Assembly (NCBI GenBank): GCA_030685235.1
Contig: MU839230.1
Coordinates: 1 to 64,000 of the forward strand
DNA length: 64,000 nt
Direction: 5' to 3'
Source of the DNA: Copromyces sp. CBS 386.78
Lineage: Eukaryota; Ascomycota; Sordariomycetes; Sordariales; Sordariaceae
Made by a program: the position numbers and the translations under genes. The notes below the pieces were generated by a model that made no database searches, was not told the origin of the DNA, and saw only the letters and a program-made list of their open reading frames with translations. Below, piece by piece: positions 22,678 through 33,176 of this stretch (the stretch's first letter is position 1; each line of letters opens with the position of its first letter).

Positions 22678-23923
22678 ATGAAGCTGAGCACTGTTCTAGT
22701 GTTGCTTGTCTCGGCTATTGCTGAGGGACATTGTGAGTATGCTGAACTTATTCTCTTATTTCTTTTTACCGCTACTCAACTTTCATGTAACGTTTTACCG
22801 GCCAATGGCAACATGAAAGGAAGGAAGTTCAAATGGGGGGAGTCCGTGGTGCTGGATCACCCTGGATATCTGAGTGGGGCTTTGAGGGATATAAGGACAC
22901 ATAAGAGGGCTCCCAAACATCGATGCCCGCATGGCTCAGTGGTAGAGCGCATCACTAGTATCTACAGATGAAGATATGATGAGGTCGTCAGTTCGATTCT
23001 GGCTGTGGGCAAGATGCCTTCCTTTTGCTTTCTTTTTTTTTCCTTTTTTCCCTCTTTTTCCTTTTTTTTTTCTATCGGCGTTGGTTGCGCACAGAGGTTT
23101 GTTTTGGTCTTGTCGACTTGGATTCTTTTCTTGATCCCATCTCCTCTCCATTTTGTTCCATGTTTGTTTGGTTCTAATGTTTCAAGTTGCTTCTACCATT
23201 CCATAAACTGACTTTCCTGTCAAACAGACACCTTCCCAAGCGTTGGTAACTCGGCCGACTGGCAATACGTCCGAACAACCGCCAACTTCCAAAGTAACGG
23301 ACCAGTCCCAGCATCAGCACCGATGCGATCCGATGCTATGAACGCGACGCCGGCAAAGGAGCTCCCGGTATCCTCAACGTGACCGCCGGCCATGCTCTCA
23401 ACTACAACACCAAGGCGTCCATCTCTCACCCGGGACCCATGGCCGTCTACATTGCAAAGGTTCCTGCCGGTCAGACGGCCGCGACGTGGGATGGGAAGGG
23501 CAAGGTTTGGAGCAAGATTGACCAGGATTATCCGACTATTTCAGGGAGCATCACCTGGCCTTCTCAAGGTATGTCTTTTCTTTTACCATTGCCAAAGTTT
23601 CTTGACCTTGTCAACTAACGCCCCCCCAACGCATAGGTCAAAAGTCAATCGGCGTCAACATCCCCCAATGCCTCCAGAACGGCGACTACCTCCTCCGCGC
23701 CGAGCACATCGGTCTGCACTCGGCCAGCTCCGCCGGCGGCGCCCAATTCTACGTGTCGTGTGCGCAGATCTCGGTCAGCGGAGGCAGCGGAAGCTTCAGC
23801 CCTCGGAACCACGTTTCGTTTCCGGGCGCGTTTCAGGCGACGGACCCGGGCATCATGATCAATATCTACTATCCTGTGCCCAAGAGTTATACTCCACCGG
23901 GGCCCGCAGTCGAGAGTTGCTAG
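22678..23923 (+). pseudogene. AA9 lytic polysaccharide monooxygenase, 1-base frameshift
   Basis: Exons 22678-22732, 23228-23568 and 23637-23923. Exon 1 codes a signal peptide (MKLSTVLVLLVSAIAEG) and ends in H; exon 2 continues YTFPSVGNSADW, so the mature protein would begin with the copper-binding His. Further AA9 landmarks: RCYERDAGKGAPGILNVTAG, second copper His in SHPGPMAVYIAKVP, LLRAEHIGLHSA, and the axial Tyr in GGAQFYVSCAQI. Between NFQSNGP and STDAIRCYE, near 23303-23312, the frame moves by one base; read literally the protein stops at about residue 68. This is either a true lesion or a base-calling error. Splice sites and every other part are intact, favouring a recent lesion or an error. 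Intron 1 is unusually long (495 bp) and contains a tRNA gene. Confidence 0.85.
22925..23011 (+). tRNA. tRNA-Thr(AGU) with 15-nt intron, nested in AA9 intron 1
   Basis: 87-nt gene, same strand as the host. Acceptor GCCCGCA pairs with UGUGGGC, discriminator A. D arm GCUC-AGUGGUA-GAGC; anticodon stem CAUCA/UGAUG; loop CUAGUA...A interrupted after position 37 by a 15-nt intron (22961-22975). Anticodon AGU at 22957-22959 reads ACU (Thr). T arm GUCAG-UUCGAUU-CUGGC. T runs at 23031-23070 supply Pol III termination inside the host intron. Confidence 0.93.
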
Positions 23924-24452
23924 GGGTGGGGAATTGGAATTCCTGAGCTTGGAGAGGTTAGGGGGAGAATGGCTCCGGATCAGATCGGGCAAAATACTAT
24001 TCATCCTAGAGGACTATCATCAGTTCTCGGTAATTGTCCAACATCGGTGACATGTCTTGTGGCTGTACACGGCCATCTATCCCTTCAGCCAACGAGCTGA
24101 TCCGCTGCTTGACCTGTGGAACATGGGTATTATGGCGATTTGATTCATGTGTTGTGTTGGGTAGCACAAGGCTGGGGTACAGAAGTGATATGAAGCACAG
24201 TCGAGACCAGAGTAGATCACTTTTGAGTTAGGTTGTTGTTACAGTCTGGATCAGTGTGGCTTAGTTCTGACCTTTCACAACGGTTCATCCCCGAAGATGG
24301 TGTGCGTAGCCTGCTACAACTTGATCGGCCTCGGACTTCTGCGTCCTTAATCACATTTGCACCTGCACTTCCTCTTCCCGCAATCTTGCCTGCACCTTCT
24401 CCTGACCTCTGTAGTAATAACCTAGCAGAAGCGACAGTCCCAATTGCACACG
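23924..24452. other. Intergenic, DUF3176 promoter
   Basis: Between the AA9 stop and the DUF3176 start. No repeat or additional gene recognised. Confidence 0.4.
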
Positions 24453-26742
24453 ATGGATGCCAACACCTCCACATCATTTTTGGCCGATGGCAGAAATTCC
24501 TTCTCGGAGATATCAGCATGCTCTACGGTTTGTTTACCGGTCAACCAGGAACAAGAACCATCCGACTCTACTCCGCTGTCACCAGAATCCCCCATACAGG
24601 ACCGTCTTCCACTTGGCCAAGTCGAAGCTCACCATGACTGTATCATACCGCAAAAAGTTATTCCTCGGAGGGTTTTGCACAGCAGCACGCGACTGTCCCA
24701 GTATAGCCCATGGCAGCGATGGGGGTCCTCCTGGTTCTGGGAGCTGGCAGGAATGACGCTCAGCTGTCTCTCCCTGTTATCAACACTTGGAATTCTCTAC
24801 TTCTTTGACGGCAAACCTTTGGAGTCGTGGCCCCTCTACTTTTCACTGGGCACAATCATATCTACACTGGCACAGATTTCTCGCACATCCCTTGCCTTCG
24901 CCATTACGCCTTGTCTTGGGCAAGCAAAGTGGAATTGGTTCTCTCAAAGAGAAGACAACGTTCTAGTCTTTAGAACCTTTGATGAGGCGAGTCGAGGGCC
25001 TCTGGGAAGCTTACAGCTTCTCTGGAAGCTCAAGTACCGGTAAGTTTGTGTTATTCGTGTGGGAATAATAGGACCATCCAGTCCATTCACTTGTTCCTCA
25101 GAAGTTAACAAACTTTCTCGATAGACACCTCGCCTCTCTCGGCGCTATAATAACGGTTGTCATGTTCGGATACGACCCCTTCGTCCAAGCTATAGTCGAC
25201 ACCTCTGGGGACGAGCTTTTATTCACAGGGAGCTCGAGAGCCAGGATCCGGGCGTCAAGCAGGATTTGCGTAGGCGAAGAGCAGACGACGGGAACGCAGA
25301 TTACTTTGACAAGCAAGAATGGCTCGATGGGACTCGACACGGTGGTCCTCCAAGAAAGTTCGCTGACAGCGGACTTTGGCTTGACGCTTGCCGTCTACGA
25401 TGGATTCGTCAATAAGTCTTCAGCTTTGACAGACCCTTACCAGTCATCCTTCTCTTGTGAGACTGGTAACTGTACCTTCCAGACTTTTGACTCATTGGCA
25501 ATTTGCAGCCGTTGCATCAATGTGTCAGATCATATTCGCAAGGAGCAAGGATATGAGGCAGGGACCACATATACACGATACAAACTTTCCTACGATTTGG
25601 AAATTCTCAACTTTGATGGCGTCAAACAGCCAGAAAGTGCATACAACACAGCTCTTCCAGGGGATGGCAAAGTACGGCGAGCATATGGAGATACGAGTCA
25701 ACCACCTGCGGCTACGGGTCTACCACCAAACCAAACCATCGTCAAAGTAGTAGCAAATCGATCCGAGTCGATATCCTTTGCCGATTTCAGTACCACCTTC
25801 GTTGTTTTCAGAATCATTCAGTCAAGCCCCGAATTTGTCAACAACCTCTTGCCCTGGAATACAACGTTTCCACTCGCCATAGAATGCGGGTTATCCTTCT
25901 GCGTCAACCGATACGAGGCGAGTGTCAGCAAGGGAATACTCCATGAATCTATCCTTGACTCGTGGGACTCGTGGGCACATCCGTCGCTAATGCCCCAAGA
26001 CGATGTTCTGGGAAACAACATCACCACAAAGGAACAAAGAGAAAATTGGATGCATCCCTTCAACAACACACTACGCAGTCCAGTTGGCTCAGAACCACGC
26101 GGAAAGCTATGGGATTTTTCACGTTCTGATTTACTCCTGGCTACACACCCCAATCTCGACCCCCGGGACCATGACCCTAGTGTCACTGCGGTATCTAACC
26201 ACCTCCCCTACTTCAACATCACCCAAATAACCCTAGCCTCCACAATTGACTGGTTCACTCACGTCCTTGCCCCCGAGCCACTGATGTATCCGGCTACGGC
26301 CGATGCTGGTAATGGCAACCCCGTCGCCGGAGCTATCGCCAAATCCAGCAACCTCAGCACCACCTTCGATAACGTCGCCCGGAGCATGACAGCCTGGATC
26401 CGCGAGAACGAAGGGGTATGGGTAAGAGAGAGCTCCACGACAAAGTGGGTATTCCGTTTCCGCATCCGCTGGCCTTTTGTCACCGTTCCTGTGGCGGTCA
26501 TGGTGGCGAGTGCGCTTTACCTTGGGCTCACGATTTGGCAAACGCGCAGGAATGGCGTGGAGGCATGGAAGGAAGATGCTTTGGCGGCGATTGCACATGG
26601 GCTTGACCAGGAGAGCAAGGCGAAGATTTGTCAAGCGGAAAGAGTGGGATTGAAAAATCAAGCAGCGAGGGGGATCAAGGTTACTTTGCGGCAGGGGATG
26701 TATGGGGAGGTTGGCTTGAGGGATGTGGGTAGGGAGGGATAA
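24453..26742 (+). CDS. DUF3176 membrane protein
   Basis: Exons 24453-25039 and 25125-26742 (GTAAGT...ATAG, phase 2), 734 residues. Layout typical of fungal DUF3176 proteins: a variable Ser/Pro-rich N-terminus, then WFWELAGMTLSCLSLLSTLG, a second segment YFSLGTIISTLAQISRTSLAF, a GQAKWNWF signature, FDEASRGPLGSLQLLW, and a third segment crossing the splice site (LGAIITVVMFGYDPFVQ). A large glycosylatable extracellular domain follows, with the paired CETGNCTFQTFDSLAICSRC cysteines. A last membrane segment (VTVPVAVMVASALYLGLTIW) precedes a short cytoplasmic tail. The function of the family is unknown; expansions in filamentous fungi suggest surface sensing or scaffolding, an inference only. Confidence 0.88.
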
Positions 26743-26952
26743 CATGATGGCATGATCCCAATGGCCGGACATAGAAAAGACGGCGATGAAAAGGGACTAT
26801 TTTCAGCTCACATTCACGAACAAAGACAACACTGGATCGCTATTAAGGTATGTATTCAACTCGTACGTATCAACCAAGAAGCGCTCAACGCTTCGATTAC
26901 ACCTCAAAGTCTACCAGGGACCTGTGACCGGCGAGGCACCTCATGCAACCTT

Positions 26953-27135
26953 CTAACGGAAGTGCTTAGCGCAGAGATAGGGAGAACTCTTTGACTTTGG
27001 ACGGTTCTCCACCCACATGAATTCCTCGCAGTACGTGTACTTGCCCCTGGATCTGACATAGTCGCACTGTTTTCCGGTACCTTCGATTGGCACTTTGCAC
27101 CCACATTCCATGTGGGAGAATCCGAAGGTGCACAT
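26953..27135 (-). CDS. Small six-cysteine protein (60 aa)
   Basis: Open frame from ATG 27135 (an upstream in-frame ATG lies at 27183). 60 residues with six cysteines: MCTFGFSHMECGCKVPI, GKQCDY, YTYCEEFMW, LCAKHFR. No signal peptide, so a cytosolic zinc-binding knuckle is more likely than a secreted disulphide protein. Small MC-starting proteins of this look are common in filamentous ascomycetes but have no known role. Short length limits certainty. Confidence 0.4.
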   Translation of the reverse strand: MCTFGFSHMECGCKVPIEGTGKQCDYVRSRGKYTYCEEFMWVENRPKSKSSPYLCAKHFR

Positions 27136-28048
27136 GCTGGGTGGTGGTGTTTTTGTTGTTGTTTGATGTGGGAAGAGGAGCAATGGTTGATTACTGGTAC
27201 TGCTTAGACTGAATGTGGTGGTTTGATGTACAGTGCCCGGGATGGAAGATTGCGCTAATAATAATTGATATCTACAATCAAGAATGAGGTTTGAAGATTG
27301 GCAGATTTAGTATACCTTTAGCTGACTATCTCCCGTCCGAAAGTTTAAATAGCCGAGTATATATATGACTGGAGATGCTATTAACCTTTTATCCCCTTTT
27401 TTTACTATTTTATTTCCCGCAGTGCCCTTTTGTTCCGATGATCTAGCTTCAAGACCACGTCAAACACTGGTAGAAATAGAAGAACAAGATGACACTCCCG
27501 TTTTAAGCCATGCAGAAAAAGTCAATGCAGAGCTTCTTTATCCGTAATAACTTAACAATGGCTTTATTTGCGGGACTGGATTCGGTCTGTTCATTACTTG
27601 TCGTTGGAATTCTTTAATGTATCAAGTATAGTGTTCATTGTCCATTGTATACATCAAACGGATACCAATTTCCCCGAATCTCATGCCCACGGAAAGACTT
27701 TGTTCCGATGACTTCTGGGAACAAACAGCGGGAAGAAAGTAATTGACATGCCATACATATCTTGACCTTTGGTCTTTCCGTTGTCCTAGAAAGTGGCGTT
27801 CATTGTTCTATCAACCTTATGAGCAGTTAAAGAGTATGTCGAATATAAACAAATTTCTTCGAGTAGCACTCCCCGCACCGACCCCCAACGCACCCGACAC
27901 CTCCCTCTTAAAGACACTCACTAGCAACATTGGGCTCACTCGTAGTGCCTTCTAGAGATTGGATATGGAGATACTTTCAGTGATTTAGCTTTAGCAATTA
28001 AGTGGCCATAGCTGACATATGTCACCTTGGCGCCTTCGACGCTAAATA
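27136..28048. other. AT-richer intergenic left of the MITE
   Basis: Moderately AT-rich, no strong RIP footprint and no credible open frame. Ends at the TA duplication that flanks the MITE. Confidence 0.4.
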
Positions 28049-28698
28049 TACCGTAGCGGGAAAACCTGCCGGGGAACAGGCTTTCTAAGCCTTAATAAGA
28101 CATAGAAGACTTGTAGACTTAACAAGCCCTGTTGATTCAACAAGCCTTGTTGAACGAGGGAGGTACCTGATTGGCCAATTTGCATTTATCCAAATGCCCG
28201 CTGTAGACGGTCGCTAAAAGTTCCAGAGTTCCTTCCCTAGAAGATATCGCCCTATATTAAAAGAAGAAACGAAGCCTACTTTCAATCAATTGGGCCAGTG
28301 GCTCAATGGTTCTTGTCGTCGCTCTCATCTTTGTGATCGCCAGTTCGATTCCAACTGGTGATAGCTTTTTTTCCGTTGCGCGAAAAGTTTCGCGCGCAAA
28401 GTTTCGCGCGAAAGTGCAAATGCCCTCATCCGGATCCGGATTTTGAAGTTAAAATCTTAAACAGCTACCAAAAGGACCACTAGGAAGACCCTAATCAAAG
28501 ACCCCAAGAAGGTCCTTTAGACGGACCTTTAGAAGGCCTTATAGGGGTCTTTAGCTTTTATCATTTTACACCAAAATCTGACCAATCAGAGGCTTCCCTC
28601 AGCCCAACAAGCCTTGTTAATTCAACAGGGCCTGTTACACGGTTATGCAATAGATATACAACAAGGCTTGTTACGCTCCCTATATTCCCGCTGCGGTA
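28049..28698. mobile_element. MITE with terminal inverted repeats and TA target duplication
   Basis: About 650 bp bounded by TA at 28049-28050 and 28697-28698. The ends are inverted copies: CCGTAGCGGGAA at 28051-28062 and TTCCCGCTGCGG at 28685-28696 (11 of 12 bases). A longer subterminal inverted repeat of about 60 bp pairs 28117-28178 (ACAAGCCCTGTTGATTCAAC ... CTGATTGGCCA) with 28576-28636 (TGACCAATCAG ... TTCAACAGGGCCTGTTAC), roughly 80% alike. A central hairpin has arms AAAGACCCC (28497-28505) and GGGGTCTTT (28544-28552). No transposase is encoded. The TA duplication fits mobilisation by a Tc1/mariner-type transposase, an inference. The element also contains a tRNA-like Pol III promoter. 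Confidence 0.75.
28292..28372 (+). other. tRNA-like Pol III promoter inside the MITE
   Basis: A-box-like TGGCTCAATGG (28299-28309) and B-box-like AGTTCGATTCC (28342-28352), 32 bp apart, followed by a T7 terminator at 28366-28372. The full cloverleaf does not fold: the T arm has a 9-nt loop and there is no proper acceptor stem. It is therefore a degenerate tRNA or SINE-like head rather than a working tRNA gene. Confidence 0.5.
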
Positions 28699-28845
28699 CG
28701 CAACTGTGTTGCCCAGCACAAGAACATAGACTGCCCACATTCATCCTTCCCTTCTCATATGATATACAACTAACGGGCATTGTCAAACACAATCTTTTTT
28801 TCCAAGATGTTATTTTAGACGACGTACTCTTCTCAAATGCCATAC

Positions 28846-30616
28846 TCAAACCTTCTCCCTTCTTCTCACCCTCATCCTCGCATCCATCGGCGGAAACTGC
28901 GCCTCAGTCAACCAAACCGTAGGCGGTCTCTCCCCCTTGTACTCAGCCGGCAGCTCAACATCGTAATTCCCAAACAAATAAGCCATAGCCATCTTGATCT
29001 CAAAGTCGATCAAAAACCTTCCCGGGCAAGCATGCCTGCCATTGCTAAACGGCAAATAATCCAACGAAGTTGACACAAACGTAAGCGGCGGGCCCCCTTC
29101 CTTGCCCACCTGCTGTTCCCTGATCCTCGAGAACCGGAACGGGTCAAACTTGATTGCCTGCTCGTACTTGCTCTCGCTGGTCTGCGGCGCGTAGCTCAGC
29201 ACCGAGAACGTGCAACCCTTTGGTATTTCAATCCCGGTATCCGTGACGATGCCGTCCGTCAACGCCTTGCGGAACAGGACGCGCCCACCGAAGGTGTTCA
29301 GCCGCAGCGTTTCGCGCTGCATGCTGTCGCCGCGGACAATATTGGCCATCTTGGCCTTGGTCCACGTGCCCGGGTTTCCGTCCGAGTGGGCTACGCGCTC
29401 GAGCTCCTCGCGAAGCACAGAGACAGTGTTGAACTCCTTGTCGGAGCTGAGGATGTTGAGGATCAGGTTTGTCATCATGAAGGCGGACTGGTGCATCGAC
29501 CCGAAGTTGGCGGTGGCGACACGCGTGGTGATGTTCCAAAAGTTGCCAAACTCGTGCGGCCGCTCGCGTTGAGCATAGCGGAGCATGATCTGGAAGTGAT
29601 CGCGTGGCTCGTTTGGGTCGGCATCTGTGCGCGGACGTTTGAGGTACTCGAGGCGTTGGTCGTAGATGGGGCGGAGGACCTTGCCGAGTTTCCGAATGTT
29701 CCACCGGAGACCAATGGCGGCGAGACGGGTGGTGAAGGGACGGAGGACGCCTGGGGATGCGAGACCGGTGCCGGCGGTGGTAATGAACTGCTCGTTTATG
29801 TCCAGGGAGGTTTGCAGGTACTCTTGGTTACGGCCTTGGGAGAAGATACATTGTTAGCGCAACTGCACGATTGTAGACAAGATTGCAATTGAGATTTCTA
29901 TTTGCAAGAATGATGAGGATAACTTACACAAAGGAAGACCAACGGTAAAGCGGCTGTTTGCTTGGGCGATGACTCTTTTCATAACATCCATAATGTTCAC
30001 CTCAACCCATTCCCCAGGAGTGGAATCAAGGTAGGTGTCAAAGGCGACGCCCACTTCATCGTTCAGAGCGTCCATGAGGTTGTCCAACGAGGGATTAAGT
30101 TCATTCTTGACAGTCGTCCCCTGCCATGGGTCCTTAATAAACACGTCATCGCCCAGCGAGTGGGCAATTTGGTCATATTCGGCAAATGCATGGGAAGCGC
30201 TCAAGCGATCATCGGCATATGTATTGATCCATTTGTAGGAGCTCGGAGGCAGGATGAGCTCATTGCGAAAGCCCACTCCGGGAATGATGATGGCCTGGCC
30301 TTTATTCAAGTACTGTGAGGAGTCAGAGATATGTAGATGTACCAGTTAATATGGAATGGTTGAGGAATGTGCATCAACTCACATTTTCATAGGCCTCCTT
30401 GTGCAGGTTGGCGCAGTCTGTGATATAAGCCCATCGTGTCTTGAGACTGAAGCGAGTAGCTCCCGGCGGCTCTCGGATGAAAGGGACGCCCTTAGGAAGA
30501 CGTTGCGCGAAGAATTTTTTCTCAACCACGTAGAGGAGGGCAACAAACCCCAGAGAGAGCAGACCAATGCCTGCCCAACTCGAGGGTTCTGGGAGAAGGC
30601 CGTTCAAGGGTGCCAT
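28846..30616 (-). CDS. Cytochrome P450 monooxygenase
   Basis: Exons (minus) 30616-30383, 30312-29928 and 29834-28846; introns 70 and 93 bp, all in phase; 535 residues. An N-terminal anchor (WAGIGLLSLGFVALLYVVEKK) and the basic/Pro hinge RLPKGVPF place it on the ER. K-helix ETLR at about 381-384, FDPFRFSR, and the haem loop FSNGRHACPG with the thiolate Cys near 476. The sequence resembles fungal secondary-metabolism P450s of the ent-kaurene-oxidase-like group, but substrate cannot be read from sequence. No synthase or other tailoring enzyme lies beside it, so it may be a stand-alone detoxification enzyme. The MITE ends 148 bp past its stop. Confidence 0.92.
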
Positions 30617-31169
30617 TGATAGGAAGGAGTGATGGTTCGCACTTGCCAAACCATCAGATAGGTAGTTGCAGAGTGTCTGAACACACAAAAATATGGTGGG
30701 AAAGAACAGACTTTATTAATCCGTCAGCCACCTCATCAGAAGTACCTGCCTCCCTGTGAGATGGGGCAGGCACGGCCGATTTAGTGCTTACTCCATCTGC
30801 ATCTTTGGGCAACATTGCCAATCCTGTTGGCTCGCTTTGAGTTCAGCTCTCTGCCTAAAGAGATAAAACAGAAGGATTTAAGCGTTTGTCCTCTTGGGCA
30901 TTCAGTATCTGAGCCTATGATAGGCGCGTCACTTTTTCCTGAGTGGCTGGTTCGGTTGAGTGCAGTGCATCGCTTTGGGATAGCCAACGCTTGTTTGAGT
31001 TGTCAAGAGCGCCATCCAAGTGACCAAGAATTCTTAGTCGCTCTCCTAGACGCAACCGCCAGCTGTGCCTCACAGGGCGGCCGATCCCTGTCACTTAACT
31101 CCCACCTTATCGGACTCTGGCCCGGACTCCCAGTCCGACTGGACTGTCCTCGGACTCCCGTGGACTGAA
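30617..31169. other. Intergenic, P450 promoter
   Basis: Between the P450 start and the stop of the next minus-strand gene. Near 31095-31165 short GGACT/AGTCC elements recur. A 117-codon plus-strand open frame here has no coding features. Confidence 0.4.
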
Positions 31170-32377
31170 CTAAGAGAAGCTGACACTGCTAACCGCCGAG
31201 TTGATGATATACCTCACGCCATCCGCCTCCGTCACGGTATATAGACGCCCACCATTTCTCTGGTCGTAGCTCAGATCCTCGGGGCTCCTGGGGTAGAAGC
31301 CGGAATTCTGCTTTGCGGCGCCGCCGGGAACCCAGGCCCAGAGATCGCCCTTCGATGCGCCGTTGCTTCGCGAGAGGTAGAACTTGCCGTTCGCCGACAC
31401 GGCGCCCTGCAAGCGCTCAATGTTGACGCAGTAGGCCCAGATGGCCTTGGAAACGCCGCTGCTGTCGGTCTTGAGCCGGCGGGTGGTGTAGTCGAGCTCG
31501 TACCGGACCAGACGGATGGGGTCTGAGGTTGACGTTTGGTACTCGCCGACGATGAGACTGTCGGGGGTGGTGGTGCGGTCCAGGGCCATGTAGGAGTGGC
31601 GGAACTCAAAGGAGGAAGACCACTTGTACCATCTGCATGATATGAAGTTGCGAAGGTCAGTGCGGGAGCGAGGGAAAAAAAAAAACCACATATGATGAGA
31701 GACACTGACCTGATTTGGGGAATCACATATTTGTAGCCAGCAGCCGAGTAGACACCGCTGGAGACCTTGCCAACATTATCGCCATTCCCGACTTGCCAGA
31801 TGTTGGTCAAGTCAAAGACTCTGATGCCGTTATACGTGTCCAAGACCCACAAAGTGTTTCCATACCACATGATACCGCCTGCATGCACCGGCACCTCCCT
31901 GAAGTCGTCAGATGCATGCGGGTATACGAGCAGTGCATGGCGGTATGTATCATCGGCACGATTTACAAACGTGACTCTCACGCTTTTATCATCATCACGA
32001 TGCCAGCTCACGATCCAGCCATTGATACCCTCGTATGTGCCCACGTCAAGCGCATCGGCCGTCGAGGTGATACCCTGAGGCACCCACTTGGTGGTGTCCT
32101 CGTCGTTGAAGTCCGAAGTATGCTGCCAGAGCTTGCGTCCGGAGGAGTCGGTGGTCATCTGGTGGTTGCCATCATTGAAGACGTCGGCGACCGAAACCTT
32201 CTTGCCGGCCGCGGTGAAGATCTTGGAGAGAGAGATGACGTTGGCGTTGTCCGCTTGCTCAGTGAGCTGAAAGTCTGAGCCCGTCTTTTCCTTTGACGTG
32301 GTTGAGCAGTCGCTGGGGTCTGAAGCAAGTGAAAGAGTGGCCGCAGCCAGAGCGAAAATTGCTGATGTCAACCTCAT
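31170..32377 (-). CDS. Secreted orphan protein, probable beta-propeller
   Basis: Exons (minus) 32377-31710 and 31632-31170, intron 77 bp (GTCAGT...GCAG), phase 2; 376 residues. A clear signal peptide, MRLTSAIFALAAATLSLA. The rest is rich in short beta-type blocks: KWVPQGITSTADA, GWIVSWHRDD, VHAGGIMWYGNTLWVLDTYN, GIRVFDLTNIW, GVYSAAGYKYVIPQ, NGKFYLSRSNG, GDLWAWVPG. Repeated 'G..W..G..LWV' strands suggest a propeller fold exposed outside the cell, as in some secreted lyase-like or binding proteins. I cannot assign a reaction. The start is set by the signal peptide; a longer in-frame ATG at 32437 would bury it. Confidence 0.75.
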
Positions 32378-33176
32378 GTTTGGTTGATGAGCTTTAAAAG
32401 ACAGCAAAAAAAGTTGACGCCTCTTGATGACACTCAACAGGGCCTGGATGTCCTACTCGTCATGGCGGCCGGCCCTCTTTATACCTGTTTTTTATATATA
32501 TATATTAATATTTTTTTGGGCAAAGCCATTCGTCAATAGTGTCTAACCCATGATTTATTGACCTTCCACTTCAGACCTGTACTACCGTCCAAGACCTTGC
32601 CACTCATGACGATTGATCCGCGATAGAGCTTGGCTGTGGGGTAGAAACCCACCACGAGGTGCTCTTTCAGCTTCCTATTTATTGTTCTGATTACAGCTCA
32701 AGCTGCGCTAAAATGTCGTCAGAGCCTTCCACTTACAAAGGTGGGATGCATCACGACCTCCACAACGTGTTGTTGTGACACAATAACATTGGCCTATAGC
32801 GTCTGTTCCTGCGTCTCGTTAGCGGCTTTGCTGCTGTGAGAAGGTGGTATTATTGGCAGGGTGTGGCACCGTGGAAGAACGATCTCCAGGTTGGGGGCCT
32901 GTAAGATCGGGTTGTCATATTCCCGAACCCATTCCGTCTGAGACAAATATCATCGCTGGTCGGTCTGGAACGGTGCGTGGCATTGATTATTGCTGTAACT
33001 TCAAAGCAACGATGGATTTGACGTCCGATGCTTCTTGAAAAACTCGAGAGGCCAGAGAGAATGACATGTTTCCAGTACTCTTGTTTTGGTTGGTGGCTAT
33101 AACCCAAAGTCGAATCATTTCCCTCTTTATTGCTGAACATCCGATCTCGCAGCTTGCTAGAATGTAGTCCCTAGAC
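32378..33176. other. Intergenic
   Basis: Promoter side of the secreted orphan (TA-rich stretch near 32482-32517) and 3' side of the SAT4-type gene. No gene recognised. Confidence 0.4.

Noticed and set aside
22077..22691. 204-codon minus-strand open frame
   Set aside because: Overlaps the AA9 promoter and start codon and shows no protein-like features.
28292..28372. Calling a functional tRNA inside the MITE
   Set aside because: Only the A and B boxes fit; the T-arm loop is too long and acceptor and anticodon arms do not fold.
30815..31168. 117-codon plus-strand open frame
   Set aside because: Low-quality composition and no homology that I recognise; it sits in the P450 upstream region.
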